From contig JAQVYS010000013.1 of NCBI GenBank assembly GCA_028708605.1, positions 1,083-35,911 on the forward strand: a stretch of 34,829 nt of DNA, read 5' to 3'. The notes beneath the pieces are model-generated. The model was not told the origin of the DNA. It was given only the letters and a program-made list of their open reading frames with translations, and did not search any database. This DNA is from Bacillota bacterium (GTDB lineage Bacteria > Bacillota > DTU065). How positions within the stretch are numbered: the stretch's first letter is position 1; every line of letters begins with the position of its first letter. The translations under genes and the position numbers were made by a program. Shown piece after piece: positions 1-7,220 of the stretch.

Positions 1-201
1 CATCGCATCAAAGCCACCGCCGCCATGCAAATGAATATCAATAAAACCAGGTAGGATAGTAAGTCCACTTAGATCCAGCTCTTCTAGAGCATCTGAATCA
101 TCCTTACCAAGATGACTTATGCGACCATCTTTAATTGAAATATCCACCTTTTCTCGACCTTTTTCTGTTAAAACTACAGCTCCACGTAATTTTAAACTCA
201 T
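1..201 (-). CDS. nagA: N-acetylglucosamine-6-phosphate deacetylase, N-terminal part (runs off window)
   Basis: Only the first 67 residues are present; the gene continues beyond position 1. The reading frame starts at an ATG preceded by GGAGG seven bases upstream. The N-terminal half is a beta-rich composite domain typical of amidohydrolases. It ends in PGFIDIHLHGGGGFDAM, where the HxH pair is the start of the metal-binding site and the Gly-rich run followed by FDAM is typical of NagA. NagA removes acetate from GlcNAc-6-P in amino-sugar recycling, which would suit a neighbourhood of cell wall genes. It is the last visible gene of the rlmN-prpC-prkC-rsgA-rpe unit, 43 bases after rpe. Other amidohydrolases share the HxH motif, so the exact family rests on the Gly-rich stretch. 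Confidence 0.75.
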   Translation of the reverse strand, partial: MSLKLRGAVVLTEKGREKVDISIKDGRISHLGKDDSDALEELDLSGLTILPGFIDIHLHGGGGFDAM

Positions 202-244
202 TTGAAAACCTCCATTTGGTTATGTTCGTTAGGGCGTAAAATAT

Positions 245-955
245 TCATAGTCTAGACTTGCCATTTTTCCTTATATTGTCTATTGCTAGCGTTGCATCCT
301 TTTGGTTAAAAACTGCTGATCCACTAACAAGGATATCTGCACCAGCTTGAACAATTACCCCAGCATTTTTCTCATTTACTCCACCATCAACAGAGATAAA
401 AAAATGTTTATCGTGATCTTTGCGATAGTTGTGTAACATCCTAATTTTTGGCAGCACCTCAGGTATGAAACTTTGCCCACCAAAGCCTGGGTTGACACTC
501 ATCACAAGTACCAAATCAACAAACGGTAAAAGCGCCACTACACTTTCAAAGGATGTACCAGGATTAAGTGCAATACCTGCAAGACAGCCAGACTTTTTTA
601 TCTGCGTAATATGACGGTGTAGATGCCCACCTGATTCAAAGGAGATTGTTATAGCTTGAACTTTCATCTTTGCTAGATCTCCAATCATGATTTCAGGGTT
701 CTGTACCATCAGATGCACATCAAGTGGCAGTTTAGTTACCTTTGAGACAGCATCAATTACTAGTGGCCCAAAAGAGATGTTTGGGACAAAAACACCGTCC
801 ATGACATCTAGATGGAGCAAATCTGCTGACTCCACCCTCTTTAGCTCAGTTTTCAAATCTGTAAAATCTGCAGCAAGCAGTGACGGTGCAATAAAAGGCC
901 TGTCTAAGTCTTTTTGACCTAGACGTGTTAAAAGATTAGTTAATCTTGCTACCAT
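245..955 (-). CDS. rpe: Ribulose-phosphate 3-epimerase
   Basis: Interconverts ribulose-5-P and xylulose-5-P in the cytosolic pentose phosphate pathway. The 236-residue protein is a TIM barrel with the family motifs in order: APSLLAADF (23-31), LHLDVMDGVFVPN (47-59, metal ligand H48 and catalytic D50), DVHLMV (79-84, H81), MSVNPGFGGQ (152-161) and SVDGG (188-192, catalytic D190). The ATG overlaps the rsgA stop (ATGGTAG), so translation is probably coupled. About 20 residues precede the usual N-terminus, and no better internal start was seen, so the extension may be real. The rsgA-rpe pair is conserved in Firmicutes; thiN often follows there, but here nagA does. Confidence 0.95.
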   Translation of the reverse strand: MVARLTNLLTRLGQKDLDRPFIAPSLLAADFTDLKTELKRVESADLLHLDVMDGVFVPNISFGPLVIDAVSKVTKLPLDVHLMVQNPEIMIGDLAKMKVQAITISFESGGHLHRHITQIKKSGCLAGIALNPGTSFESVVALLPFVDLVLVMSVNPGFGGQSFIPEVLPKIRMLHNYRKDHDKHFFISVDGGVNEKNAGVIVQAGADILVSGSAVFNQKDATLAIDNIRKNGKSRL

Positions 956-1776
956 GGCTTCATCTCCTCAATCTCTTTTAGAAGCTCTCTATAGCTTTGA
1001 AAACGCAGTGGATGGATGTTGTCTCTTTTGCTGCAACCTGGTTCTTTAAGATGCATGCAATTCGCAAACCGGCAAGTTGCACCCTGGTATTCTCTAAAAT
1101 AACGGCTGAGATCCTTAGGATCATCAATTAAAACATCCAAACGGGAGAAACCTGGTGTATCAGCTATATACCCACCTTCTGGCAGTTGTAAAAGTTCAAC
1201 AACCCTTGTTGTGTGCTTTCCCCTTTGGGTTTTTTCACTCACATCCGCTGTCTCACGGTCATAACCCAACAATTTATTTACAAACGTCGTTTTGCCGACC
1301 CCAGAAGGACCGGCTAAGACAGTCGTTTTGTCTTTTAATAAACCTCTGATCAACTGACTTTTAGCATCATCTAAAAGGCTAAACTCATAGACATCATAAC
1401 CTATGCCGCGGTAGATGCCTGCTAAATCACTTTTTTTGAGATCCAATTTATTAAAGCCAATTATAGTTTTAAGCTGCCAATATTCGCTTAAAACTGTCAA
1501 ACGATCTATAAGATAGTTGTTCGGTTCTGGAGAGGAAGTTGCCATAAAAATAAACATCTGATTAACATTAGCAATCTTTGGCCTATCAAGAAGATTTAAC
1601 CTTGGCATTATTCTAGTAATAACAACATGGTTACTGCTTATTTCAAGCTCTACTACATCTCCTACAGTAGGGTAATCATCCAGCTTAAGACGGCCTTTAA
1701 CACTACACTCGAGCTTGCCTTCTAGTGTATTTACTGTAAAGACACCAGCTAGAACCTTTACCACTACTCCCTTCAT
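949..1776 (-). CDS. rsgA: Ribosome small-subunit GTPase RsgA (CpgA/YloQ)
   Basis: Circularly permuted GTPase that helps mature the 30S subunit. The 275-residue product has an N-terminal OB fold (about 1-60), then the permuted G motifs: NKLDL (G4, 109-113) before GPSGVGKTT (P-loop, 156-164) and DTPG (G3, 206-209). A C-terminal zinc site follows, with C235, C240, H242 and C248 in the expected spacing. I start at the ATG at 1776 because AAGGGGG lies eight bases upstream; the longer frame would begin with a TTG at 1797 with no such site. In B. subtilis the homologue is a substrate of the PrkC kinase, whose gene lies directly upstream here. Confidence 0.95.
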   Translation of the reverse strand: MKGVVVKVLAGVFTVNTLEGKLECSVKGRLKLDDYPTVGDVVELEISSNHVVITRIMPRLNLLDRPKIANVNQMFIFMATSSPEPNNYLIDRLTVLSEYWQLKTIIGFNKLDLKKSDLAGIYRGIGYDVYEFSLLDDAKSQLIRGLLKDKTTVLAGPSGVGKTTFVNKLLGYDRETADVSEKTQRGKHTTRVVELLQLPEGGYIADTPGFSRLDVLIDDPKDLSRYFREYQGATCRFANCMHLKEPGCSKRDNIHPLRFQSYRELLKEIEEMKPW

Positions 1777-1812
1777 AAAACGTCCCCCTTGCTCCAAAGC
1801 CTTAGAAAATAT

Positions 1813-3822
1813 TTATCTCGCAACATCTTGCAACACAATTTCTCTGAGAATTTCTCCGTCTAACCAAATTTGTACATAAACATCGGACTTACCTTGTACG
1901 CCAACACCATTAACTTTTCTTTGAATCAGTTCGCCTTCTTTTACATCACCGTGGAACCAATCCTTAGAACCAGTTTCGTCAATAACGACAATTCTTAAGT
2001 TGCCAGACCTAATAACATGCACTAGAACGTTATATTCTTTTACTCCACGGAACTCCATATCTTGCCCAAGATTCTCGGCATTTGGCTCTGCATTTTCTGG
2101 AGAACTAGAGTTTGATTTGGTGCTGATAGTAACGTCAACTATGGTACCTTCTGCTACGTCCGATTCTGGCAGAGGGTTTTGAGCAATAATATAGCCTTCA
2201 GGCAAAAAGGAGTGACTGTCTGGGAAAGTATCTCCAAGAATCAAACCTTGTCTAGCCAACAGAATCTTTGCTTCAGATAAAGTAGTATTAATTAGGTTTG
2301 GCATCTGAAAGACCCTTGTTGAAGTTGCTTTAGAAATCTGGATACTAATTGAGTCGCCTTTTTCGATCTGTTCGTTTGGCTTTGGAATTTGATCGATAAT
2401 GGTATTCGGAGGGTATTCATCAGTTTCAACGTAATCACGCTCTCCGACATTAAGAGCCATAGCTTGAAGCCTTACCTGAGCCTCTCTAATATCCATCGTA
2501 GTTATATCAGGAACAGTTACTAGCTCTGGACCTTTTGACAAAGTAACTTGAATGCTACGGTTGACTTTTACAGTACGACCTGCCTCAGGTATTTGATTAA
2601 TTACATGACCTCTAGGAATGTTTGAATCAAATATCTCAGATTCAACTTCATAGACCAAGTTCATTTCATCTAACACTTCTCTAGCCTTCGCATCACTTAA
2701 TCCGATAATATCAGGAATTGCAACTTCAGGTACATTTAAAAATGCTGAAATTTGGATAAATAGATAAGTGGGTAAAGCTAGTCCCAGTAGAATAAAAACA
2801 ACGGTTCTAGCTAACGATCGTTTAGCATTCTGATTAGTTTTATCAGCATCTTTTTTACTCATTTTGTTATCCCTCTCATTTGATTCATACGGTTTAGTCT
2901 TTTTAAAAACCATCGTTGAATCAACGTTCATTGCCCCATCTTTAGAAAAGGATTCTTGGAGATTAAACTTTGTCATAAAGGTCTTTTCCAAGTCAATTTC
3001 TTGAAGGGTATTTAATGCTTCGAAAATTTCGATTTCCATTTCATGGGCAGACTTAAAGCGGTCTTCTGCGCTTTTGGCTAACGCTTTATTGACAATATTG
3101 ACAATAAATGGAGGTAGGTCAGGTCTTTTCTCTTCAAGTGGAGGTAATTTAGCTTGTACATGCTGATAGGCAATTCCTACAGGAGTATCTGCCTCAAAAG
3201 GGACCTTACCAGTAAGCATCTCGTAGAGAACAATACCAAGCGAATAGATATCTGAAGCTTCGGTAACCTCTTTCCCTGTAGCCTGTTCTGGTGAAAAATA
3301 ATGTACAGAGCCAAGCACTACACCTGTTCTAGTTATTGTCGCTGAGCTTATTGCTCTTGCAATACCAAAATCCATCACTTTAACATGATTATCTTTGGTA
3401 ATCATTATATTATGTGGTTTAATATCCCTGTGAATAATTAAGTTTTTATGAGCATGTTCTAAAGCAGAACAGATCTGTTGAGCGATTTTTAAACTAACGT
3501 CAATGGATAGAGTACCTTCTTTTTTAATCATATCTTTTAGGCTTACACCATCAATATACTCCATAACAATATAATGAGTGTTTTCGGTTTCACCAACGTC
3601 ATATATGTTTACAACATTAGGATGGCAGAGTTTAGCAGCGGACTTGGCCTCTCTTTGAAATCTCTCCACAAACTCTTGATCTGAAGAGTATTCCGAACGG
3701 AGTAGCTTAAGAGCTACTGGCCGATCAAGAAGCTTATCCAAAGCAAGGTAGACTAAAGCCATGCCACCTTCGCCAATCAGCTTTTTAATTTCATAGCGAT
3801 TTCCTAGGATTTCTCCAATCAA
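1813..3822 (-). CDS. prkC: PASTA-domain Ser/Thr protein kinase PrkC
   Basis: Membrane kinase that senses peptidoglycan fragments outside and phosphorylates proteins inside the cell. The Hanks-type kinase domain fills residues 10-270, with the Gly loop GEGGMALVY (17-25), catalytic Lys39, HRDIKPHN (from 131) and DFG (from 151). A charged juxtamembrane stretch leads to one membrane segment (about 339-359), then three PASTA repeats (366-431, 433-499, 502-569), a polar linker and a final domain of about 75 residues. That last domain has an all-beta pattern and may correspond to the Ig-like C-terminal domain of B. subtilis PrkC. I start at the TTG at 3822 (MIGEILGNRYEI), ten bases after AGGAG and matching the family N-terminus; the TTG at 3831 is too close to that site. 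The partner phosphatase gene is directly upstream. Confidence 0.95.
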   Translation of the reverse strand: MIGEILGNRYEIKKLIGEGGMALVYLALDKLLDRPVALKLLRSEYSSDQEFVERFQREAKSAAKLCHPNVVNIYDVGETENTHYIVMEYIDGVSLKDMIKKEGTLSIDVSLKIAQQICSALEHAHKNLIIHRDIKPHNIMITKDNHVKVMDFGIARAISSATITRTGVVLGSVHYFSPEQATGKEVTEASDIYSLGIVLYEMLTGKVPFEADTPVGIAYQHVQAKLPPLEEKRPDLPPFIVNIVNKALAKSAEDRFKSAHEMEIEIFEALNTLQEIDLEKTFMTKFNLQESFSKDGAMNVDSTMVFKKTKPYESNERDNKMSKKDADKTNQNAKRSLARTVVFILLGLALPTYLFIQISAFLNVPEVAIPDIIGLSDAKAREVLDEMNLVYEVESEIFDSNIPRGHVINQIPEAGRTVKVNRSIQVTLSKGPELVTVPDITTMDIREAQVRLQAMALNVGERDYVETDEYPPNTIIDQIPKPNEQIEKGDSISIQISKATSTRVFQMPNLINTTLSEAKILLARQGLILGDTFPDSHSFLPEGYIIAQNPLPESDVAEGTIVDVTISTKSNSSSPENAEPNAENLGQDMEFRGVKEYNVLVHVIRSGNLRIVVIDETGSKDWFHGDVKEGELIQRKVNGVGVQGKSDVYVQIWLDGEILREIVLQDVAR

Positions 3823-3839
3823 GAGACTCAACTCCTATC

Positions 3840-4541
3840 TCAAACTTGGCCAAGTACCACAGTGACATTATCTCTGCCACCAGAGGCCAAGGCAGCTTCT
3901 ACTAGTTTGTCTGCCACATCCTCTAAACTATTTTTACTAAGTAATATTTCATCTATAGTCTCTTTAGCTAAATCAGCAACTAACCCGTCACTAGCCAAAA
4001 GGATTCTATCACCTTTTTCTAAATCAATCTCAAAAAGATCAACCTCGCAATCCTCTATGGTGCCTAATACCCTTAACAGAATATTGCGCTGGGGATGTTT
4101 ATGAGCTTCTTCTTGTGACAAAGTTCCAAGTGCCACTAGTTGATTTACATAGGAATGGTCTTGCGTTAATTGCACAACGCTACTTCCCCGAACAAGATAA
4201 GCCCTGCTGTCTCCTACGTGACCAATATATCCTTTGTAGTCTTTTACATAACAAACGGTAAGGGTTGTCCCCATACCTTCCTGTTCTTTATTATTCTTAC
4301 CTTGCTCGAAAATAGTACGGTTTGTCTCTAAAAAAACAGCTTCTAGCGTATCTAAAACATTATCTTCGATACTTAGCTCTGCAAGCGCATCAACGGCTAT
4401 TTGAGCAGCTACTTCTCCTGCTAAGTGACCACCCATGCCGTCAGCTACAGCAATAAGATTGTCTGATGCAAACAATCTATCTTCATTTGTTTTGCGAACC
4501 AAACCTTTTTCACTTTTAGCTACGACCTGCACTTTAGTCAC
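3840..4541 (-). CDS. prpC: PP2C-type Ser/Thr phosphatase PrpC/Stp
   Basis: Metal-dependent protein phosphatase that reverses PrkC phosphorylation. The 233-residue protein has the PP2C motifs in order: NEDRL near the N-terminus, VADGMGGHLAGE (metal-binding Asp), GMGTTLT, GHVGDSRAYL, QDHSYVNQL, LLASDGL (metal-binding Asp) and GGRDNVTVVL close to the C-terminus. There is no membrane segment or extra domain, and the length is usual for the short bacterial type. The GTG start at 4541 has only a modest AAAGG three bases upstream; a GTG three codons downstream is an alternative. It sits seven bases after rlmN and eight bases before the first possible prkC start, in the usual Firmicutes phosphatase-kinase order. 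Confidence 0.95.
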   Translation of the reverse strand: MTKVQVVAKSEKGLVRKTNEDRLFASDNLIAVADGMGGHLAGEVAAQIAVDALAELSIEDNVLDTLEAVFLETNRTIFEQGKNNKEQEGMGTTLTVCYVKDYKGYIGHVGDSRAYLVRGSSVVQLTQDHSYVNQLVALGTLSQEEAHKHPQRNILLRVLGTIEDCEVDLFEIDLEKGDRILLASDGLVADLAKETIDEILLSKNSLEDVADKLVEAALASGGRDNVTVVLGQV

Positions 4542-4548
4542 CAGCCTT

Positions 4549-5553
4549 TTACTCTATCACTTTTCTTTTTAGTTGCCCACAAGCTGCATCTATATCAGAG
4601 CCTCTAGAGCGTCTTAAAGTTACATTTAAATCCCGACTTATAAGCTTAGCAAATTGTTCGGCAGAAAAAGCGTTTTCACCTTTCCCTTCTATAGGATTTA
4701 CCGCGATTACATTTACATGGCAAAGAAGACCTCTTAGTAATTCGATAAGGAACTTCGCATTTTCTTTACCGTCGTTAAATCCAGGAACCACTGTATATTC
4801 AAAGGTGACTCTTCGATTAGTCGCCTCTATATATTCCTCAATAACCTCTATTAACTCCTTTAGGGGAAATTTGTTATTTATGGGCATAATTTGAGAGCGC
4901 AACTCATCTGTTGGTGCATGCAAAGATACAGAGAGGTTAATCTGCCATGGGGCCTCTTTAAGCGCTCTGATCTTTGGCACTATACCGCAGGTAGATACTG
5001 TCAGATGCCTTGCGCCTAGCCCAAAGCAGTCAGGGTCATTAATAATATCAATTGCCTTTTTAAAATTTTCGAAGTTTGCAAGCGGCTCTCCTTGCCCCAT
5101 TGCTACAGCATTTGTAACTGAAAGCTTCTTGGTATGCTTCCAGTAGTAGAGTTGACCTACAATCTCTCCAGCAGACAGATTTCTACTAAAGCCACTCTTG
5201 CCTGTTGCGCAAAACTCGCATCCCATAGCACATCCTACCTGGGTCGAGAAACAGACAGTTGCCCTGTTTTGCTCTGGAATATATACAGTTTCGATAAGTT
5301 CTCCGTCACTTAGCTCTAAAACAGCTTTTTGGGTGAGGTCTTTTGAACGCTGTATCAGTTTTTCTTTAAGGGGCAAAATAACAATGCCAAGAGTACTTTC
5401 TTGCAAGGAATGTGGTAAATTAGTCATTTTCTTAGTATCTGTGATACCTTTTTTATATACCCAGTCTAACAGCTGCTTGGCTCGAAATTTAGGAAGATTA
5501 AGATCTGTAATATGTTCTTCGAGATCAAGTTTGGTAGAACTAAAGAGATCCAA
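4549..5553 (-). CDS. rlmN: Dual-specificity 23S rRNA / tRNA adenine-C2 methyltransferase RlmN
   Basis: Radical SAM enzyme that methylates C2 of A2503 in 23S rRNA and A37 in some tRNAs. The 334-residue length is normal. The 4Fe-4S cluster motif CAMGCEFC gives C108, C112 and C115. GQGEPLANF is the SAM-contacting GEP region, and SLHAPTDELR and PINNKFPL are family signatures. The C-terminal AACGQL holds the second catalytic cysteine at about residue 325. The start is a TTG at 5553, seven bases after AAGGGGG. Only 27 bases separate it from the divergent plus-strand gene, so the promoter probably lies inside that gene. It heads the rlmN-prpC-prkC-rsgA-rpe unit. Confidence 0.95.
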   Translation of the reverse strand: MDLFSSTKLDLEEHITDLNLPKFRAKQLLDWVYKKGITDTKKMTNLPHSLQESTLGIVILPLKEKLIQRSKDLTQKAVLELSDGELIETVYIPEQNRATVCFSTQVGCAMGCEFCATGKSGFSRNLSAGEIVGQLYYWKHTKKLSVTNAVAMGQGEPLANFENFKKAIDIINDPDCFGLGARHLTVSTCGIVPKIRALKEAPWQINLSVSLHAPTDELRSQIMPINNKFPLKELIEVIEEYIEATNRRVTFEYTVVPGFNDGKENAKFLIELLRGLLCHVNVIAVNPIEGKGENAFSAEQFAKLISRDLNVTLRRSRGSDIDAACGQLKRKVIE

Positions 5554-5580
5554 TATTTAGCCCCCTTAGAGGTGAAAATA

Positions 5581-5868
5581 ATGAAGAGCAAAACCTATTT
5601 TATCACTGGTTACATGGAATTTTTGTTAAAACAAGGTCTAAAATATGAGGAAACTTATGTAGGAGATGCAAGCAGATATCTTAGATTCCTGCTTTCCACA
5701 GCTCCTGCAGATTCCGTTGAAAAGTTTATTGCACAATCAGGCTCTAGTCCATCTTACCACAGACGCCTTACTTCATCACTAAATAGATTCTTGGATTTTA
5801 CTAGAAATAATCTTGAGATTTCTAACCCTGAACAAGACGAATATGGACAAGTTCAGGAAGCTTTGTAA
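5581..5868 (+). CDS. Small stand-alone recombinase core-binding-like (SAM-like) domain protein
   Basis: This gene of 95 residues runs against its neighbours. Its ATG follows GAGGTG by six bases. The predicted helical pattern matches the N-terminal core-binding domain of Xer/phage tyrosine recombinases: YMEFLLKQGLKYEETYVGDA corresponds to the first long helices, RYLRFLL to the next, SVEKFI follows, and SPSYHRRLTSSLNRFLDFT resembles the SxxTxNRxLSALRxFFxFL segment. The protein ends shortly after a SNP where the catalytic domain would begin, so the R-H-R-Y residues are absent. The frame is intact, with no sign of decay. The last 47 bases overlap the 3' end of murC on the other strand. It could be a DNA-binding accessory or a partner or antagonist of Xer; this is inference from a distant match. 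Confidence 0.7.
   Translation: MKSKTYFITGYMEFLLKQGLKYEETYVGDASRYLRFLLSTAPADSVEKFIAQSGSSPSYHRRLTSSLNRFLDFTRNNLEISNPEQDEYGQVQEAL
5597..5605 (-). promoter_or_regulatory. Possible extended -10 promoter for the rlmN operon
   Basis: On the minus strand this reads TGATAAAAT, an extended -10 element (TGn followed by TAAAAT). It would start transcription near 5590, about 37 bases before the rlmN TTG. No good -35 was found. It lies within the plus-strand gene, as it must, because only 27 bases separate the two genes. Tentative. Confidence 0.3.
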
Positions 5869-7174
5869 TTGTTCCAGCTCCCATAGTAAGAATCAAAGCT
5901 CCTTTTGGGGCTTTTTCCTTTAAAAGCTCTGCTGCGTCCTCTAAAGTCTCTGCGTAAAAAACTGTTTTCCCGAGTTTTTTCACTTCCTGTGCAAGAACTG
6001 CACCACTGACTCCAGGAATAGGCTGTTCTGGAGGCGGAGCATAGATACCAAGAACAACAATTTTATCTGCATGGGCTAAAGCTTTAGGAAAGTCATCCCA
6101 TAAAAGCTTAGTACGACTATAGCGATGAGGTTGAAAGCAAAGCCAAATTTCTTTGTCTGGATAACGGTTCCTGGCAGCATCGACTGTAGCTTCAATCTCT
6201 GTAGGGTGATGTCCATAGTCGTCAACTATGAGTAGGTCATCTGTTTGATAACGTATTTCAAAACGTCGACCGATCCCACTAAAGGTTAACAAAGCTTGCT
6301 TTACTTCCTCTATATCTAATCCCAGTTCTAGAGCTACTGCAATTGCTACGAGGCAATTTGCGACATTATGTTTTCCTGGAAGCTTAATCGAAAAGACACC
6401 TAACTCTTGGTCTTTTAAACGGACTTTAAAGGTGGTAGTTTCTCCTTCCAAAATATCATAAGCTCTTAAATCGCCTGCGTTTAGACCGTATGTTAACACT
6501 TTAGATGTGGCATATTTTGCAAGATCTAAAGTTTTTTTGTCATCTGCACAGATTAAAGCTAAATCCCTAATGCTTGCAACAAACTTTTTGTAAGCATCAT
6601 ACAGCTTTTCGTAATCAAACTGGAAATTTTCAAGGTGATCTGCATCTACACTTGAGATGGAGCCAATCTTTGGGACGTAATGCAAAAAGCTGCCATCACT
6701 TTCATCACTTTCAGCGACTACTAAGTCGCTTTTACCAACCCGATAATTCCCACCAAGCTGAGGTATATACCCACCTATTATTCCAGTTGGATCCTGGCCT
6801 AATTTGTAAAGCATATAGGTAATCATTGCAGAGGTAGTGGTTTTGCCATGTGCACCAGAAATCGCAATACCATAGTGGTTATCTAAAATCTCCGCAAGAT
6901 TTTCAGAGCGGTGTATCTCCTTAATATTTTTCTCCCTTGCAGCAACTCTTTCCGGGTTGTCTTTAAGTACTGCTGTTGAGTAAACAACAACATCCGGGTT
7001 TCCCACATTTTCTTTAAAGTGACCAATAAAAATTCTAGCACCTTGTCTTTGTAATTGATCTGTTTGCAAGTTTTCTTTTAAATCAGAGCCTGTGACTTTG
7101 TGTCCTCTAGAAAGCATAATCGCAGCAAGTGCGCTCATACCAATTCCGCCAATACCTATATAATGATACCACAT
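5822..7174 (-). CDS. murC: UDP-N-acetylmuramate--L-alanine ligase
   Basis: Cytosolic ATP-dependent ligase that adds the first amino acid of the peptidoglycan stem. The 450-residue protein has the N-terminal dinucleotide-like fold HYIGIGGIGMSALA (4-17), the Mur P-loop GAHGKTTT (107-114), ESDESDGSF, VDADHL, NVANCLVAIA, DDYGHHPTEI and FQPHRYSRT. The ATG follows GAGGTG by six bases. murC usually lies in the dcw cluster between murG and murB; here it is the last gene of the ftsK-rodZ-hslO-UPF0182 series, preceded by a short hairpin. Its stop overlaps the 3' end of the plus-strand small gene. Confidence 0.96.
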   Translation of the reverse strand: MWYHYIGIGGIGMSALAAIMLSRGHKVTGSDLKENLQTDQLQRQGARIFIGHFKENVGNPDVVVYSTAVLKDNPERVAAREKNIKEIHRSENLAEILDNHYGIAISGAHGKTTTSAMITYMLYKLGQDPTGIIGGYIPQLGGNYRVGKSDLVVAESDESDGSFLHYVPKIGSISSVDADHLENFQFDYEKLYDAYKKFVASIRDLALICADDKKTLDLAKYATSKVLTYGLNAGDLRAYDILEGETTTFKVRLKDQELGVFSIKLPGKHNVANCLVAIAVALELGLDIEEVKQALLTFSGIGRRFEIRYQTDDLLIVDDYGHHPTEIEATVDAARNRYPDKEIWLCFQPHRYSRTKLLWDDFPKALAHADKIVVLGIYAPPPEQPIPGVSGAVLAQEVKKLGKTVFYAETLEDAAELLKEKAPKGALILTMGAGTITKLPELVHIRLVQG

Positions 7175-7192
7175 ATTTTCACCTCATACTAA

Positions 7193-7212
7193 AGCCCGGC
7201 ATAAGCCGGGCT
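7193..7212 (-). terminator. Short GC-rich hairpin between the UPF0182 gene and murC
   Basis: A perfect eight-base-pair stem (AGCCCGGC / GCCGGGCT) with a four-base loop lies just after the UPF0182 stop and 18 bases before the murC start. On the minus strand only TTTAGTAT follows, so the U tract is weak. It may be a leaky terminator or an mRNA-stabilising or attenuating structure that sets murC apart from the genes upstream. Confidence 0.5.
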
Positions 7213-7220
7213 ATTTCAAA

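Noticed and set aside
5198-5560. 120-codon plus-strand ORF opposite rlmN
   Set aside because: It overlaps the conserved 5' half of rlmN, including the cluster cysteines, and has no recognisable domain.
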